Assembly (NCBI GenBank): GCA_051883415.1
Contig: JBJETR010000072.1
Coordinates: forward strand, 62,001-126,000
Source of the DNA: HGM11368 sp051883415
GTDB lineage: Bacteria; Bacillota; Clostridia; Christensenellales; UBA3700
Length of the DNA: 64,000 nt
Direction: 5' to 3'
A program made the translations under genes and the position numbers. Below, piece after piece: positions 18,621 through 26,884 of this stretch. The stretch's first letter is position 1. Every line of letters starts with the position of its first letter. The notes under the pieces were generated by a model. It ran no database searches and was not told where the DNA came from. It worked only from the letters and a program-made list of their open reading frames with translations.

Positions 18621-18728
18621 ACATATTTTTTGGACACTTTCAATTTTTCAATGATGCTATCCGATTTATTGCCTTTCGTTTGCTGTTTGTATCACAGTGA
18701 AAAGCGCAAGTCAACGGCAATAATTCTG

Positions 18729-19478
18729 TTATTCAAAAATTGTTTTCAACACATCATATGCCACTCCGTATCCGACAGTAGATTCGGCAGAAGTTGCGAC
18801 AAGTTGAATCCATTGATGAATTTTACTCGGAGCAATAGACTTTACATTCCAATAGTTTTTCAAAATATCGTCATCGATACTGTCAATGGTTTTAATGATT
18901 TCATAGCGATATTTTTTTATTCTCCCGAACGCAGCGGGCATCTTTACAAAAACACCGCTACTTAACGGCATTGATATTTGTCCGCCAGCAGAAAAACTAT
19001 CACGAATATTTGTATTGACAATACCTTGTTGCGTTGCGAGCCACAAAGCATACCGATTATATTTCGTGCTACTGTTGCTTAATATTTCCGGGAATAATGC
19101 ATAACCTTGAATAGCATAGTATTCTTTTATTTCTTGTGAAAGAGAGCTCCACAACCTTACAGTAGGCGGTGCAAAGGATTCTGCATCGTCGTTTGCCCAC
19201 CAAAGACTTTCACCAGGCTTCAATTTGCTTTTATAATACCTTGAAACAGGCGCAACCGGATTATCCATGGTTCGCAAATCATCGTAAGAAATCCCCATTT
19301 TATCGAAAATTGTTTCGCCAGAATGTAATTTCATATCTATTTGATATCTCGGATAATGCGTAACTGCTATGCCCGATAGACATTCTTCATACGGACGCGA
19401 GATAAATTGAACAGGCTTACCAAGCTTACCGAACGTCAAATATATTTTTTCGACGTTTTGAATTCTCGTGGACTCCAA
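18729..19478 (-). pseudogene. type II restriction endonuclease, C-terminal part (out of frame)
   Basis: This open frame (249 residues from a TTG) continues the nuclease frameshifted at about 19510. Reading further upstream in the same frame gives HWTSIGSSILESTRIQNVEK, a smooth continuation of the catalytic core in the other frame, which shows that the two parts were one protein of about 345-350 aa. It contains VKMPAAFGRIKKYRYEI near its residue 180. The C-terminal region probably carries DNA recognition; the target site is unknown. It has no ribosome site of its own. It was either inactivated or switched by slippage, or the shift is a sequence error. Confidence 0.7.
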
Positions 19479-19786
19479 AATACTACTGCCGATTGATGTC
19501 CAATGATTTTTTCAGTACTTTTAACTTCAATTCCGAAATAATTGTTTGCGACAATATCGGGAAAGCTTGCGCCTGATACTAATTGAATACTTCCTTGGAA
19601 TTCCGTTCCTTTTGCACATTCTTGGATTGCACCGAAAACATCTTGTTCTAAAAGTTTGCCGCCACGTTTTATATAATAATCTTCGTGAGCAGCGACATCG
19701 TCATTCAAAAGTTTATCCATTCGAGATATTAGCGATTGAAATTTTATCTTTTCTAATTTTGCGTTGTCAGATATAATCATCGTCAT
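19436..19786 (-). pseudogene. type II restriction endonuclease, N-terminal part
   Basis: This 116-residue frame has a PD-(D/E)xK nuclease core: FPDIVANNYFGIEVKST, with Asp and the E-x-K pair, around residues 76-92. After this the frame ends in about 20 unrelated residues, because the family-like sequence continues in the -1 frame past GAAAAAATC (about 19505-19515). The start is ATG at 19786 or 19780; the first overlaps the methyltransferase stop (ATGA) and the second has the better spacing from GGGAG. It is paired with the m5C methyltransferase just upstream, a standard type II system. Confidence 0.7.
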
Positions 19787-21009
19787 TTCTCCCTAAAATA
19801 TAAATTCCATTTTTTCTCGATATTTTTTGCAATATTGTAAGCCAGTACACACGGAACAGCATTGCCGATTATTTTGTAAGCATCGCTTGCGGACACCGCA
19901 ACATTTTCGTCAGATGCTTTCAATATAAATTGATAATCGTCTGGAAATGTTTGAATCCTTGCACATTCTCTAACAGTCAATCTGCGTTCTTGTAATCCTA
20001 ACGCCAATTCTTTAATGTGCGTACCGCCATGTTCTACGGACAATCTTCTATACTCGATATTTCCGTGATGTTCCGACCTTATCGTAGGTCCGACGGAATT
20101 GAGTTTAATTTCGGTTTGACCTTGACAATGTCTCCCCATATATTTGCCTTTGGAATATTTCTGCTGAGCCAAGTCGCTTGATTTTTCCGGTTCTTCTAAG
20201 TCAACCAATACATCGGCACAAGTGACATATGGCAATAGATTGTTTCCGTGCGTGGGTATCGGATATGGACTGTATTCTTCGGAAATACTCTCTGATGTTA
20301 ATGCTTCTAGTGCTTTTTCTCTTAACAAGTTTTTCTTAAATCCAAAGAAAATAACTCTTTCTCTTGATTGTGGAACACCGAAATCGGGAGCATACAAAAC
20401 TCGTGCAGGCACAACCAAATATCCTCCATTACAAGCATTTGAAAAATCGTGTTCAATGACTTCTTTAACATCGCTTAATTTAGTAAGTCCTTTTACGTTT
20501 TCGGCAATAAACAATGCAGGCTTTGTTATTGAAACAACATCTCGCATCCACATATACAACTGCCCGCGGCTTTCTACAGACGGTTCATCGTTAGACAATG
20601 CAGTTCCCAAATGACTTTTTTGTGAATTAAAACCAAGTCGTTTGCCTGCAATAGAAAAATCTTGACAAGGGAAACCACCCGTAACTATATCAATTTTTTC
20701 GGGGAAAACCTTTTCTCCGTTTTTTGCTCGTTTTACTAAATCTACAATGCTATCAATGTGGTAGAGTTCATTTGCATTATTCTTTTTCTTGCCAAAATAT
20801 GAAACCCATGCCGCTTTTGCATCTTTTCTAATGTCATTTGCGAATACTGTATCAAAAATGGTTTTTTTGACCTTTACCCAATTCCCGTTTTCAGATTCTA
20901 TCCAATCGGGATGAATAAGCGTATTGATTGACTTTTTCAAACAAATAAAATCGCCCTCAAAACCTATATCCATTCCGCCACAACCTGAAAACAATGACAG
21001 TAAGTTCAT
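19783..21009 (-). CDS. DNA cytosine-5 methyltransferase (type II RM)
   Basis: It transfers a methyl group from SAM to cytosine C5 in a recognition sequence, protecting host DNA from its partner nuclease. The 408-aa protein shows the m5C motifs in order: I LSLFSGCGGMDIGF (4-17), IV GGFPCQDFSIAG with catalytic Cys near 115, VI ENVKGL near 168, VIII QSRERVIFFGF near 218, IX RRLTVRECARIQTFP near 345, X IGNAVP near 381. The target recognition region lies between VIII and IX (about 230-330). The start at 21009 has a GGAGG site. The gene is AT-rich compared with its neighbours, which suits horizontal gain. It stays intact although the nuclease is broken. Confidence 0.95.
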   Translation of the reverse strand: MNLLSLFSGCGGMDIGFEGDFICLKKSINTLIHPDWIESENGNWVKVKKTIFDTVFANDIRKDAKAAWVSYFGKKKNNANELYHIDSIVDLVKRAKNGEKVFPEKIDIVTGGFPCQDFSIAGKRLGFNSQKSHLGTALSNDEPSVESRGQLYMWMRDVVSITKPALFIAENVKGLTKLSDVKEVIEHDFSNACNGGYLVVPARVLYAPDFGVPQSRERVIFFGFKKNLLREKALEALTSESISEEYSPYPIPTHGNNLLPYVTCADVLVDLEEPEKSSDLAQQKYSKGKYMGRHCQGQTEIKLNSVGPTIRSEHHGNIEYRRLSVEHGGTHIKELALGLQERRLTVRECARIQTFPDDYQFILKASDENVAVSASDAYKIIGNAVPCVLAYNIAKNIEKKWNLYFREK

Positions 21010-21227
21010 AAAACCTCCGACATCATGCATATCGGATTTTATTTTATGTACATTCTCTTAATTGAAATGTTCACCGAATATGCTAATTGATTTATTAATT
21101 ATATCAAAAAATCTAGTAAAAGTCAATATTTACAAACCAGCGGACGGTGTCAAGTTTTTAAGCACATTTATCTTTTGTACTAAACTGATTTTAGTCAAAA
21201 CGCCTCTACGAACGTCTTTGATAATAT

Positions 21228-21386
21228 AAAAAAGCCTCCAAGTCGGAGGCTCTTTTGGCTTCGTGCTAGCTAACTATGCTATAGGAAAAATGAAACAAAA
21301 CCTACGTAGCGATATTCGGCTAGCCGTTGCCATAATGAAGGAGGTAAAACATATGAACGTGACAACTATTTGTTCATTTGCAACCT
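21228..21386 (-). ncRNA. candidate antisense RNA to small toxin ORF
   Basis: On the minus strand a strong promoter (TTGACA at 21416-21421, TGTAAT at 21393-21398, 17-base gap) should start an RNA near 21386. It would run across the SD and start codon of the small plus-strand ORF and end at the hairpin AGCCTCC/GGAGGCT (21233-21251) followed by six U. The length is about 155 bases. This is the layout of an antisense antitoxin in type I systems. It is inferred from sequence only. Confidence 0.45.
21233..21251 (-). terminator. terminator of the antisense RNA
   Basis: A seven-base stem AGCCTCC/GGAGGCT with a five-base loop has an A run on its left (a U tract on the minus strand, 21228-21233) and TCTTTT on its right, so it could also act on the plus strand. 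Confidence 0.7.
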
Positions 21387-21427
21387 TATTGTATTACACG
21401 ATAACTGACAATGTGTGTCAACTATAA
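21353..21427 (+). CDS. small hydrophobic peptide, possible type I toxin
   Basis: This 24-codon ORF starts with ATG eight bases after a perfect AAGGAGG site and ends in TAA. The peptide begins MNVTTICSFATLLYYTI, with a hydrophobic middle that recalls the short holin-like toxins of Firmicutes (pattern SFATL). It is short for that family (usually 28-35 aa) and lacks the usual Lys-rich tail. A strong divergent antisense promoter within the ORF supports a toxin-antitoxin reading. It could instead be a decayed copy or a leader peptide, but no plus-strand gene follows. Confidence 0.45.
   Translation: MNVTTICSFATLLYYTITDNVCQL
21393..21421 (-). promoter_or_regulatory. promoter of the antisense RNA
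   Basis: TTGACA (21416-21421) and TGTAAT (21393-21398) with 17 bases between, within the 3' part of the small ORF. Confidence 0.6.
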
Positions 21428-21496
21428 AAATTTTTTGAAAATTTTGTTATGTACACTTTGATTTAGAATATAGACAAAGATTGGCAGGGTTTTGAA

Positions 21497-23146
21497 TTAT
21501 TCGTTGTCCACAATCGTTACGTCGGAATCGATACGTTTGATTGCTTTGCCATACTCAAAGGTGTTGTTCTCGACGAGGCATTTTGCCGATTTGAAATACA
21601 GCCCCTTGCTATGGCGTGAAGCGAACAAATTGGATTTGATTGTGATGCCACTATGAACGAAACCGTCGTGCGCTACGTTCTCGGGTTTGACGCACACGTA
21701 ATAGCCTCTATTGCCGAAAAACCTATTGCCCTCGATGGTGACGTCCCTCACCATTCCGCTCTCGTACCAACTCTTGGCGTCGTCGGAGATGAGAATAGCA
21801 TTCATCGACGTGTTGTAAAAATCGTTGTCCTCAACTACAATCTTGCCCGCGCTGGTCAAAAGCAGTCCTCGTGTGATAATCCTCGTAAGAGAGTTGCCCT
21901 TGAAGAGTACGTCGGGACATGCGTCGGCATTCTCCACCACCAACCCTTTGACCGCCCTATCTATAGGCGACGATAAAGTAATCTTGATAGTATAGTTGTC
22001 AATTAGGCTTGCTTGTGCCACACGGTTTTCACCCATTACAAGTAGCGTCTTGGGGCTGACAAAACGTAGTCTGTCCCCCTCTTCGAAGGGACAATAGCCG
22101 AGCGTTTGGGAATGCATGAATTTGACGAGTATTTCTTGTCCGTCTACTTGGGCAATCTTAAAGTGAACGCCGTGCACGTTGAGACAATCGTCTCCCGCTC
22201 CGCAAAACTCGTTGCCTACAATCTCCACCTTGCCTCTGCAAGAGCACACTTGAATAAAATCCGCTACCGACGCCATCTTTTTGCCACTCTCCTTGTCGGG
22301 AGCAAATACACAGTTGGTAATCGTCAAGTTTTCGCATTGTTGAAAAACCGTAGCCAAACCGTAATTGAAGCTTTGTCTTACGCCGTCCAAAACGATATTG
22401 TGGCAATTGTCCGCAAAAATTCCTTGATACTTTCTCCTTACGTCGTAGAGGTGAAACCTATCGCCTACTCTGCAAAAAATCGGTACGAGATATTTTGCTC
22501 TAAAGACGTATGGTGTAATTTCTCTCAAGCTGTACGCTCCTCGCAAAGGGTGAAAGGTCCTAAAAATAACGTCGGGTTGCCCCGTCGGGATTTTGCCTAT
22601 CCACCACGCAGTATTCCTATGGGCAAAAAATGGTGTGGAATAACCATTGCCGACAAAGCGATACTCGCCGTCCAAACAATCGTACAGGCTGTCTTTGTCC
22701 AATGCAAAATCAATATACCCTATACCCTTTTTGACGACAGTAAGACAATGCATGTCGGGATTTTTTGCCGTAAAGGTCACGTTTTTGATTGTGAGATTAT
22801 TGCAACCACACATAGCGACGTTGGTCATCTGCCCAATAGCGATAAAGGTCGAGCCGTTGCCGTCCAAAGTAAGATTGTCTATCCCGTCAAAGTATAGTCC
22901 CACGGCGTTGCGGTGTTTTTCTTCGCCTTCTTTCCACTCGCTATCGCCTATCGTATTGGTGATATACAGCGTCGGTTTAGGCACGCCCGCAACGTCAAGA
23001 AAATACTCTCCCCGTTCTAAGACGAGAGTTTTGGGCTGTGTATCATAAGATAGTTGTACCAATAAATCGTTGAGTGCTTTGGCGACCTCTTGCCCCGCTA
23101 ATATTCCGTAATCTTTGGCGTAAATAATCTTTGTTTCGTCCGACAT
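21497..23146 (-). CDS. GH110-like parallel beta-helix glycosidase
   Basis: This 549-aa protein folds as a right-handed parallel beta-helix, judging from repeated short strands such as LTLDGNGSTF, LTIKNVTF, IVLDGV, LTITNCVF and VEIVGNEF. The GAGDDCLNVHG motif near residue 320 and its surroundings resemble GH110 alpha-1,3-galactosidases, which remove terminal Gal from blood group B structures; the paired Asp are candidate catalytic residues. There is no signal peptide, so it would act on imported oligosaccharides. It is monocistronic with its own promoter. GH35, GH36 and fucose genes elsewhere in the window support a host-glycan role. It could also be another GH28/GH110-type helix enzyme. Confidence 0.7.
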   Translation of the reverse strand: MSDETKIIYAKDYGILAGQEVAKALNDLLVQLSYDTQPKTLVLERGEYFLDVAGVPKPTLYITNTIGDSEWKEGEEKHRNAVGLYFDGIDNLTLDGNGSTFIAIGQMTNVAMCGCNNLTIKNVTFTAKNPDMHCLTVVKKGIGYIDFALDKDSLYDCLDGEYRFVGNGYSTPFFAHRNTAWWIGKIPTGQPDVIFRTFHPLRGAYSLREITPYVFRAKYLVPIFCRVGDRFHLYDVRRKYQGIFADNCHNIVLDGVRQSFNYGLATVFQQCENLTITNCVFAPDKESGKKMASVADFIQVCSCRGKVEIVGNEFCGAGDDCLNVHGVHFKIAQVDGQEILVKFMHSQTLGYCPFEEGDRLRFVSPKTLLVMGENRVAQASLIDNYTIKITLSSPIDRAVKGLVVENADACPDVLFKGNSLTRIITRGLLLTSAGKIVVEDNDFYNTSMNAILISDDAKSWYESGMVRDVTIEGNRFFGNRGYYVCVKPENVAHDGFVHSGITIKSNLFASRHSKGLYFKSAKCLVENNTFEYGKAIKRIDSDVTIVDNE

Positions 23147-23183
23147 ACTCTACCCCTCACCTTATGAGTTTTACTCTCGTTTG

Positions 23184-23224
23184 ATTGTAACACATTGACT
23201 TAGTACTGTCAAACTTGATATCAA
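23184..23224 (-). promoter_or_regulatory. promoter and palindrome of the GH110-like gene
   Basis: TTGACA (23207-23212) and TACAAT (23184-23189), 17 bases apart, on the minus strand. A perfect 10-base palindrome TTGATATCAA (23215-23224) lies just upstream of the -35 and may be an operator. The rest of the gap from 23225 to 23460 shows no gene. Confidence 0.6.
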
Positions 23225-23462
23225 AACGATAAACCAAACAAACGCAACGAAAAACTAAAAATACACGACCTGTATTGACTTTTTGCATAATTATTTTGTT
23301 TTTCTTAGCTCTAATGATTACTATAAATGCGGTTAGTCGGTTGAAATACCCTTCGACGCTACGTCTGTTGACTTGTATTTTTCGCAGGTAACAACAAAAA
23401 AATACTTTTGGTGCAAAAGGTCGAAAAATTTTGGAAAAGCCCAAGAAAAATATCGTCAAATA

Positions 23463-23491
23463 TTGCATTTGGAATGCAACTATACTATAAT
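23463..23491 (+). promoter_or_regulatory. promoter of the ferritin operon
   Basis: TTGCAT (23463-23468) and TATAAT (23486-23491), 17 bases apart. The leader would be about 22 bases. No clear Fur box was recognised. Confidence 0.65.
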
Positions 23492-23519
23492 TATTGTAAT
23501 CTTATATGGAGGCAATTAC

Positions 23520-24032
23520 ATGCTAAACAAAAAAGTAAAAGATTTGCTTAATCAACAAATCAACAAAGAGTTCTACTCTGCTTATCTATACCTCGACTTC
23601 TCCAATTATTTTGAAGCCAGAGGTCTTGACGGATTTGCCAATTGGTACAAAATTCAAGCGCAGGAAGAAAGAGATCACGCTATGCTCTTCTATCAATATC
23701 TGCACAACAACAACGAGTCGGTTACCCTAGACGCTATCGCTAAGCCCGACGTGGTGCTCGACAGCGATATGACCGTACTCAAAGCAGGTCTAAATCACGA
23801 GTTGTACGTAACCTCCCTCATCAACGACATATACGCAGCTGCTTACGAGGTCAAGGACTTTAGAACTATGCAATTCTTGGATTGGTTCGTCAAAGAACAA
23901 GGCGAGGAAGAAACCAATGCCAGCGACCTCATCTCTAAGATGGAGCTCTTCGGCTCAGATCCTAAGAGCTTGTATATGCTCAACAGCGAATTGGCAACCA
24001 GAGTCTACTCCGCACCTTCTTTGGTACTGTAA
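23520..24032 (+). CDS. ftnA: ferritin (non-heme)
   Basis: It stores iron in a 24-mer cage and oxidises Fe2+. The 170-aa protein has the four-helix ferritin fold with ferroxidase residues in NKEFYSAYLYL (Glu at 17), QAQEERDHAMLFYQYL (Glu and His near 50) and EQGEEET near 130. The start at 23520 is used because it has TGGAGG seven bases before it and gives the family N terminus (MLNKKVKDLLN); the longer frame upstream is only chance. It is first in an operon with a metal transporter 3 bases downstream, so iron storage and uptake or efflux are linked. Confidence 0.95.
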   Translation: MLNKKVKDLLNQQINKEFYSAYLYLDFSNYFEARGLDGFANWYKIQAQEERDHAMLFYQYLHNNNESVTLDAIAKPDVVLDSDMTVLKAGLNHELYVTSLINDIYAAAYEVKDFRTMQFLDWFVKEQGEEETNASDLISKMELFGSDPKSLYMLNSELATRVYSAPSLVL

Positions 24033-24035
24033 TAA

Positions 24036-24782
24036 ATGACGATAGTTTGGCTAACCGCACTAGGCGTTGGCGGGGCTACTATAATAGGCGCCTTATTAGG
24101 ACTGATATTCAAAAACATATCGCACAAATTCTCCGACATCGTGCTGGCTTTTGCTTCCGGCGTTATGCTCGCGGCTGCCGTGCTTGGGCTCATATTGCCG
24201 TCTTTGGAACACGGCGGGAAATACGGCATACTAATTACCCTCGGCGGAATATTTGCGGGAGCTATATGTCTTAACCTTATGGACAAGTTTATCCCGCATA
24301 TGCACAACGCCGAGTTGGACGCCGACCACGAACAAGCTACTCGCCGTAAAGTCATGCTATTCGTGCTAGCCATTGCCATACACAACCTGCCCGAGGGTAT
24401 CGCAGCCGGCGTTGGCTTCGGCACGGGCGACCATACGCAAGCATTGATGATTGCGGGAGGAATTGCTCTGCAAAACATCCCCGAGGGTATGATTGTCATA
24501 GGTCCTATGCTAGCGTGCGGAATAAGCAAAAAGAATGCCTTTTTGTATGCCTTTCTTACAGGCGTTGTAGAGATAATCGGCACTCTGATAGGTTACTTTG
24601 CCGTATCTATCGCCACCGCCGTTTTGCCTTTTGCACTTGCATTTGCAGGTGGAACTATGTTGTACGTAGTGAGCGACGAAATGATACCCGAGACGCACTC
24701 TCACGGACACGAGAGAGGCGCTACTTACGCACTGCTAATCGGCTTTGCCATAATGCTGGTTGCCGACACACTATTAGGATAG
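24036..24782 (+). CDS. zupT: ZIP family metal transporter
   Basis: This 248-aa integral membrane protein has eight hydrophobic segments. Family motifs are HNLPEGIAAGVGFG (about 109-122) and QNIPEGMIV (about 148-156), which form the binuclear metal site in ZIP transporters of the GufA/ZupT group. Likely substrates are Zn2+, Fe2+ or Mn2+, moved into the cytoplasm. It starts 3 bases after the ferritin stop, which favours iron as a relevant substrate (inference). Confidence 0.92.
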   Translation: MTIVWLTALGVGGATIIGALLGLIFKNISHKFSDIVLAFASGVMLAAAVLGLILPSLEHGGKYGILITLGGIFAGAICLNLMDKFIPHMHNAELDADHEQATRRKVMLFVLAIAIHNLPEGIAAGVGFGTGDHTQALMIAGGIALQNIPEGMIVIGPMLACGISKKNAFLYAFLTGVVEIIGTLIGYFAVSIATAVLPFALAFAGGTMLYVVSDEMIPETHSHGHERGATYALLIGFAIMLVADTLLG

Positions 24783-24786
24783 AAAT

Positions 24787-25530
24787 ATGAGTTTACCTAT
24801 ACAAAGAATATTGACTAAGCTCGACGATTATTTGAGCAAAAACGACTATGAGGGCGCCGAAAAGCACCTATTGTATTGGGTGCAAGAAGCAAAAGACGGC
24901 GAGATGGACGTGCTATGTCTGCACAACGAATTGATAGGTCTATATCGCAAAACAGGCAAAAAACAACAAGCCTTGGAACAAGTGGATATCGCCCTGAATA
25001 TGGTGGAGCAATACGGAAAAGAGCAAATGATTGACGGAGCAACGACATACGTCAATGCCGCAACGGCTTACAAGGCTTTCGGTATGGCTGAGCTGTCCAT
25101 TCCGCTCTTTGAAAAGGCAAGAATTATCTACGAAAAGAACTTGCCGTCCACCGACTCCAGAATTGCGGGACTATACAACAATACCGCACTTGCCCTTGTA
25201 GACCTAAAAGAATTTGACCAAGCAAAAAAACTCTACGAAAAAGCCATAGATATACTCAATGACGCACCTAGAGGGGCTCTCGAGCAAGCCATAAGCTATC
25301 TAAATCTCGCAACTATGCACGAGGTGCAATACGGTCTATCGCAAGGCGAAGAATATATCAACGAGTGTCTTGAAAAAGCCTCTCAGCTACTCGATAAACA
25401 CAAGGACGACACCGACGGCTACTACGCCTTCGTGTGCGAAAAGTGCGCCACAGTCTTTGGCTATTACGGCTGGGTGATATACGAAAAACAACTTATCAAA
25501 AGGTACACCGCAATATATGAAAGGGATTGA
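24787..25530 (+). CDS. TPR-repeat protein
   Basis: This 247-aa protein is built of tetratricopeptide repeats. Helix pairs are visible at about 17-50, 50-85, 92-125 and 130-165 (GLYNNTALALVDLKEFDQA is a classic unit). It is cytoplasmic, with no signal peptide. It lies between the ZIP transporter and a DUF4037 protein, and its end overlaps the next gene by 14 bases. TPR proteins next to DUF4037 proteins are common in Clostridia, and a shared complex is plausible. No specific function can be given. Confidence 0.85.
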   Translation: MSLPIQRILTKLDDYLSKNDYEGAEKHLLYWVQEAKDGEMDVLCLHNELIGLYRKTGKKQQALEQVDIALNMVEQYGKEQMIDGATTYVNAATAYKAFGMAELSIPLFEKARIIYEKNLPSTDSRIAGLYNNTALALVDLKEFDQAKKLYEKAIDILNDAPRGALEQAISYLNLATMHEVQYGLSQGEEYINECLEKASQLLDKHKDDTDGYYAFVCEKCATVFGYYGWVIYEKQLIKRYTAIYERD

Positions 25531-26449
25531 ACTATCCAAAGAATTTTTTTATAAATACGGCAAGCCTACTTTCTCTGCCCTTGGCGAAATATACGACAAA
25601 CTTTGCTTTGGTCTAGTGGGTAGTGGCTCGGAATGCTTCGGCTACGACGACGCTCTCTCGCAAGACCACGACTTTGGGCTGGGATTTTGCGTATTCGTGC
25701 CCGACGAATTGACTCCTAAGCAAGTATTTGAATTGGAGCGAACGTACTGCTCTCTGCCTAGAGAATGGGAGGGATATAAGCGCAATATCGTATGCCCCGT
25801 GGGCGGTAATAGACAAGGGGTAATCAAAATATCCGACTTCTTGACACAAAAAATAGGTTTTGACAGTGTAGATATCTCTTTAGAACAATGGTTCTATATT
25901 CCCGAGTATTCTTTGGCGGAGACTATCAACGGAGAGTTGTTTGAGGACAACTCGGGACTTATGAGCGATATAAGAAAAAAGCTTGCCTACTACCCCGACG
26001 ACGTGAGAATGAAAAAACTTGCGGGCAACTTGTTGCTTATCAACCAATCGGGACAATACAACTACCCTCGCTGTGTAAAAAGAGGCGAAACGGGTGCCGC
26101 ACAGCTTGCCGTGGGCGAGTGCGTCAAGAGCATTATGCAAACGGTATTTTTGCTAAACAAAAAGTATATGCCGTACTACAAGTGGTCGTTTAGAGCTATG
26201 CGAGAACTGCCTATACTGCCTGGCTTGTCAAAGGAGATAGAGTATCTGCTATCTAGTCCTAACGATGAGCAAAACGTAAAGAACAAGGTCGATATGATAG
26301 AAAAGATATGCGACGATATCGCCAAAGAGCTGACGAAACAAGGCTTGAGTGGAGAAGTCGGCAACGACCTCGAAAAACACGCCTACGCCGTCAACGACAA
26401 AGTCAAGGACCACGTGATAAGGACGAAAAATATCTTGTGGGCAATATAA
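25517..26449 (+). CDS. DUF4037 protein, nucleotidyltransferase-like
   Basis: This 310-aa protein resembles the DUF4037 family. The N-terminal part has GLVGSGSECFGYDD near 35 and SQDHDFG near 50, similar to the GSxxxG...DxD layout of nucleotidyltransferases. A helical C-terminal region follows (ILPGLSKEIE near 235). It overlaps the TPR gene by 14 bases and is last in the ferritin operon. Its substrate is unknown. Confidence 0.8.
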   Translation: MKGIELSKEFFYKYGKPTFSALGEIYDKLCFGLVGSGSECFGYDDALSQDHDFGLGFCVFVPDELTPKQVFELERTYCSLPREWEGYKRNIVCPVGGNRQGVIKISDFLTQKIGFDSVDISLEQWFYIPEYSLAETINGELFEDNSGLMSDIRKKLAYYPDDVRMKKLAGNLLLINQSGQYNYPRCVKRGETGAAQLAVGECVKSIMQTVFLLNKKYMPYYKWSFRAMRELPILPGLSKEIEYLLSSPNDEQNVKNKVDMIEKICDDIAKELTKQGLSGEVGNDLEKHAYAVNDKVKDHVIRTKNILWAI

Positions 26450-26461
26450 AATCTACAAATC

Positions 26462-26498
26462 AAATAGGCTAAACGAAATTCGTTTAGCCTATTTTTTT
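26462..26498. terminator. bidirectional terminator between convergent genes
   Basis: Inverted repeat AAATAGGCTAAACG / CGTTTAGCCTATTT with a short loop. It has T on the plus side and A on the left, and ends the ferritin operon and possibly the oadG transcript. Confidence 0.85.
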
Positions 26499-26500
26499 GG

Positions 26501-26557
26501 GTGAATAATACTATCAAGTGCGACACCCGATAAATAGTATGGTTGATAACAAATCTA
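26501..26557. repeat. dispersed intergenic repeat, copy A
   Basis: About 57 bases that match 37056-37110 with only a few changes (shared core CTATCAAGTGC, ACACCCGAT, ATAGTAT). In both places the element lies between a terminator hairpin and the 3' end of a minus-strand gene. Confidence 0.7.
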
Positions 26558-26595
26558 TCTGCACCTAGTGAATTATTTTTTCTACGCAACTATAT

Positions 26596-26874
26596 TTATG
26601 CGTTCGTGGTATCATCGGGTGGAGTTTGGACCTCTTTGGCTTGCTTTGCCGCTTGTCTAGCGAGCTTCCTCTCTTCTCTCTCCGCCTTCTTGGCTTGTTT
26701 CTTCGCCTCTCTCTCGTCTGCCGTAGCGGCACGATTGGCGATGACGTTGTCGGTAGCTTCCGACACCTTTTGCAACAAATACACCGCAAGCATTATTATA
26801 ATGATAGCGATGAAGATTGCGAGCATGCCCTTCCAAAATACGTCAAGTCCTTGCAAAATAACTTCTTTGTTCAT
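26596..26874 (-). CDS. oadG: Na+-pump decarboxylase gamma subunit
   Basis: This small 92-aa protein has one membrane helix (about 14-34) and a long charged, Lys/Glu/Ala-rich coiled-coil tail. This is the layout of the gamma (OadG) subunit, which assembles and stabilises the Na+-translocating decarboxylase (oxaloacetate, methylmalonyl-CoA or glutaconyl-CoA type). It follows oadB after 10 bases with an SD (GGAGG). The alpha (carboxyltransferase) and biotin carrier subunits are not in the window, so the substrate cannot be named. Confidence 0.8.
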   Translation of the reverse strand: MNKEVILQGLDVFWKGMLAIFIAIIIIMLAVYLLQKVSEATDNVIANRAATADEREAKKQAKKAEREERKLARQAAKQAKEVQTPPDDTTNA

Positions 26875-26884
26875 ACGCCCCTCC

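Noticed and set aside
19500..19520. Programmed -1 frameshift in the nuclease gene
   Set aside because: The zero-frame codons GAA AAA do not allow normal tandem slippage, and no downstream pseudoknot is obvious; an indel is simpler.
23373..23519. N-terminal extension of ferritin
   Set aside because: The family start and a good SD are at 23520, and the promoter lies inside the extension.
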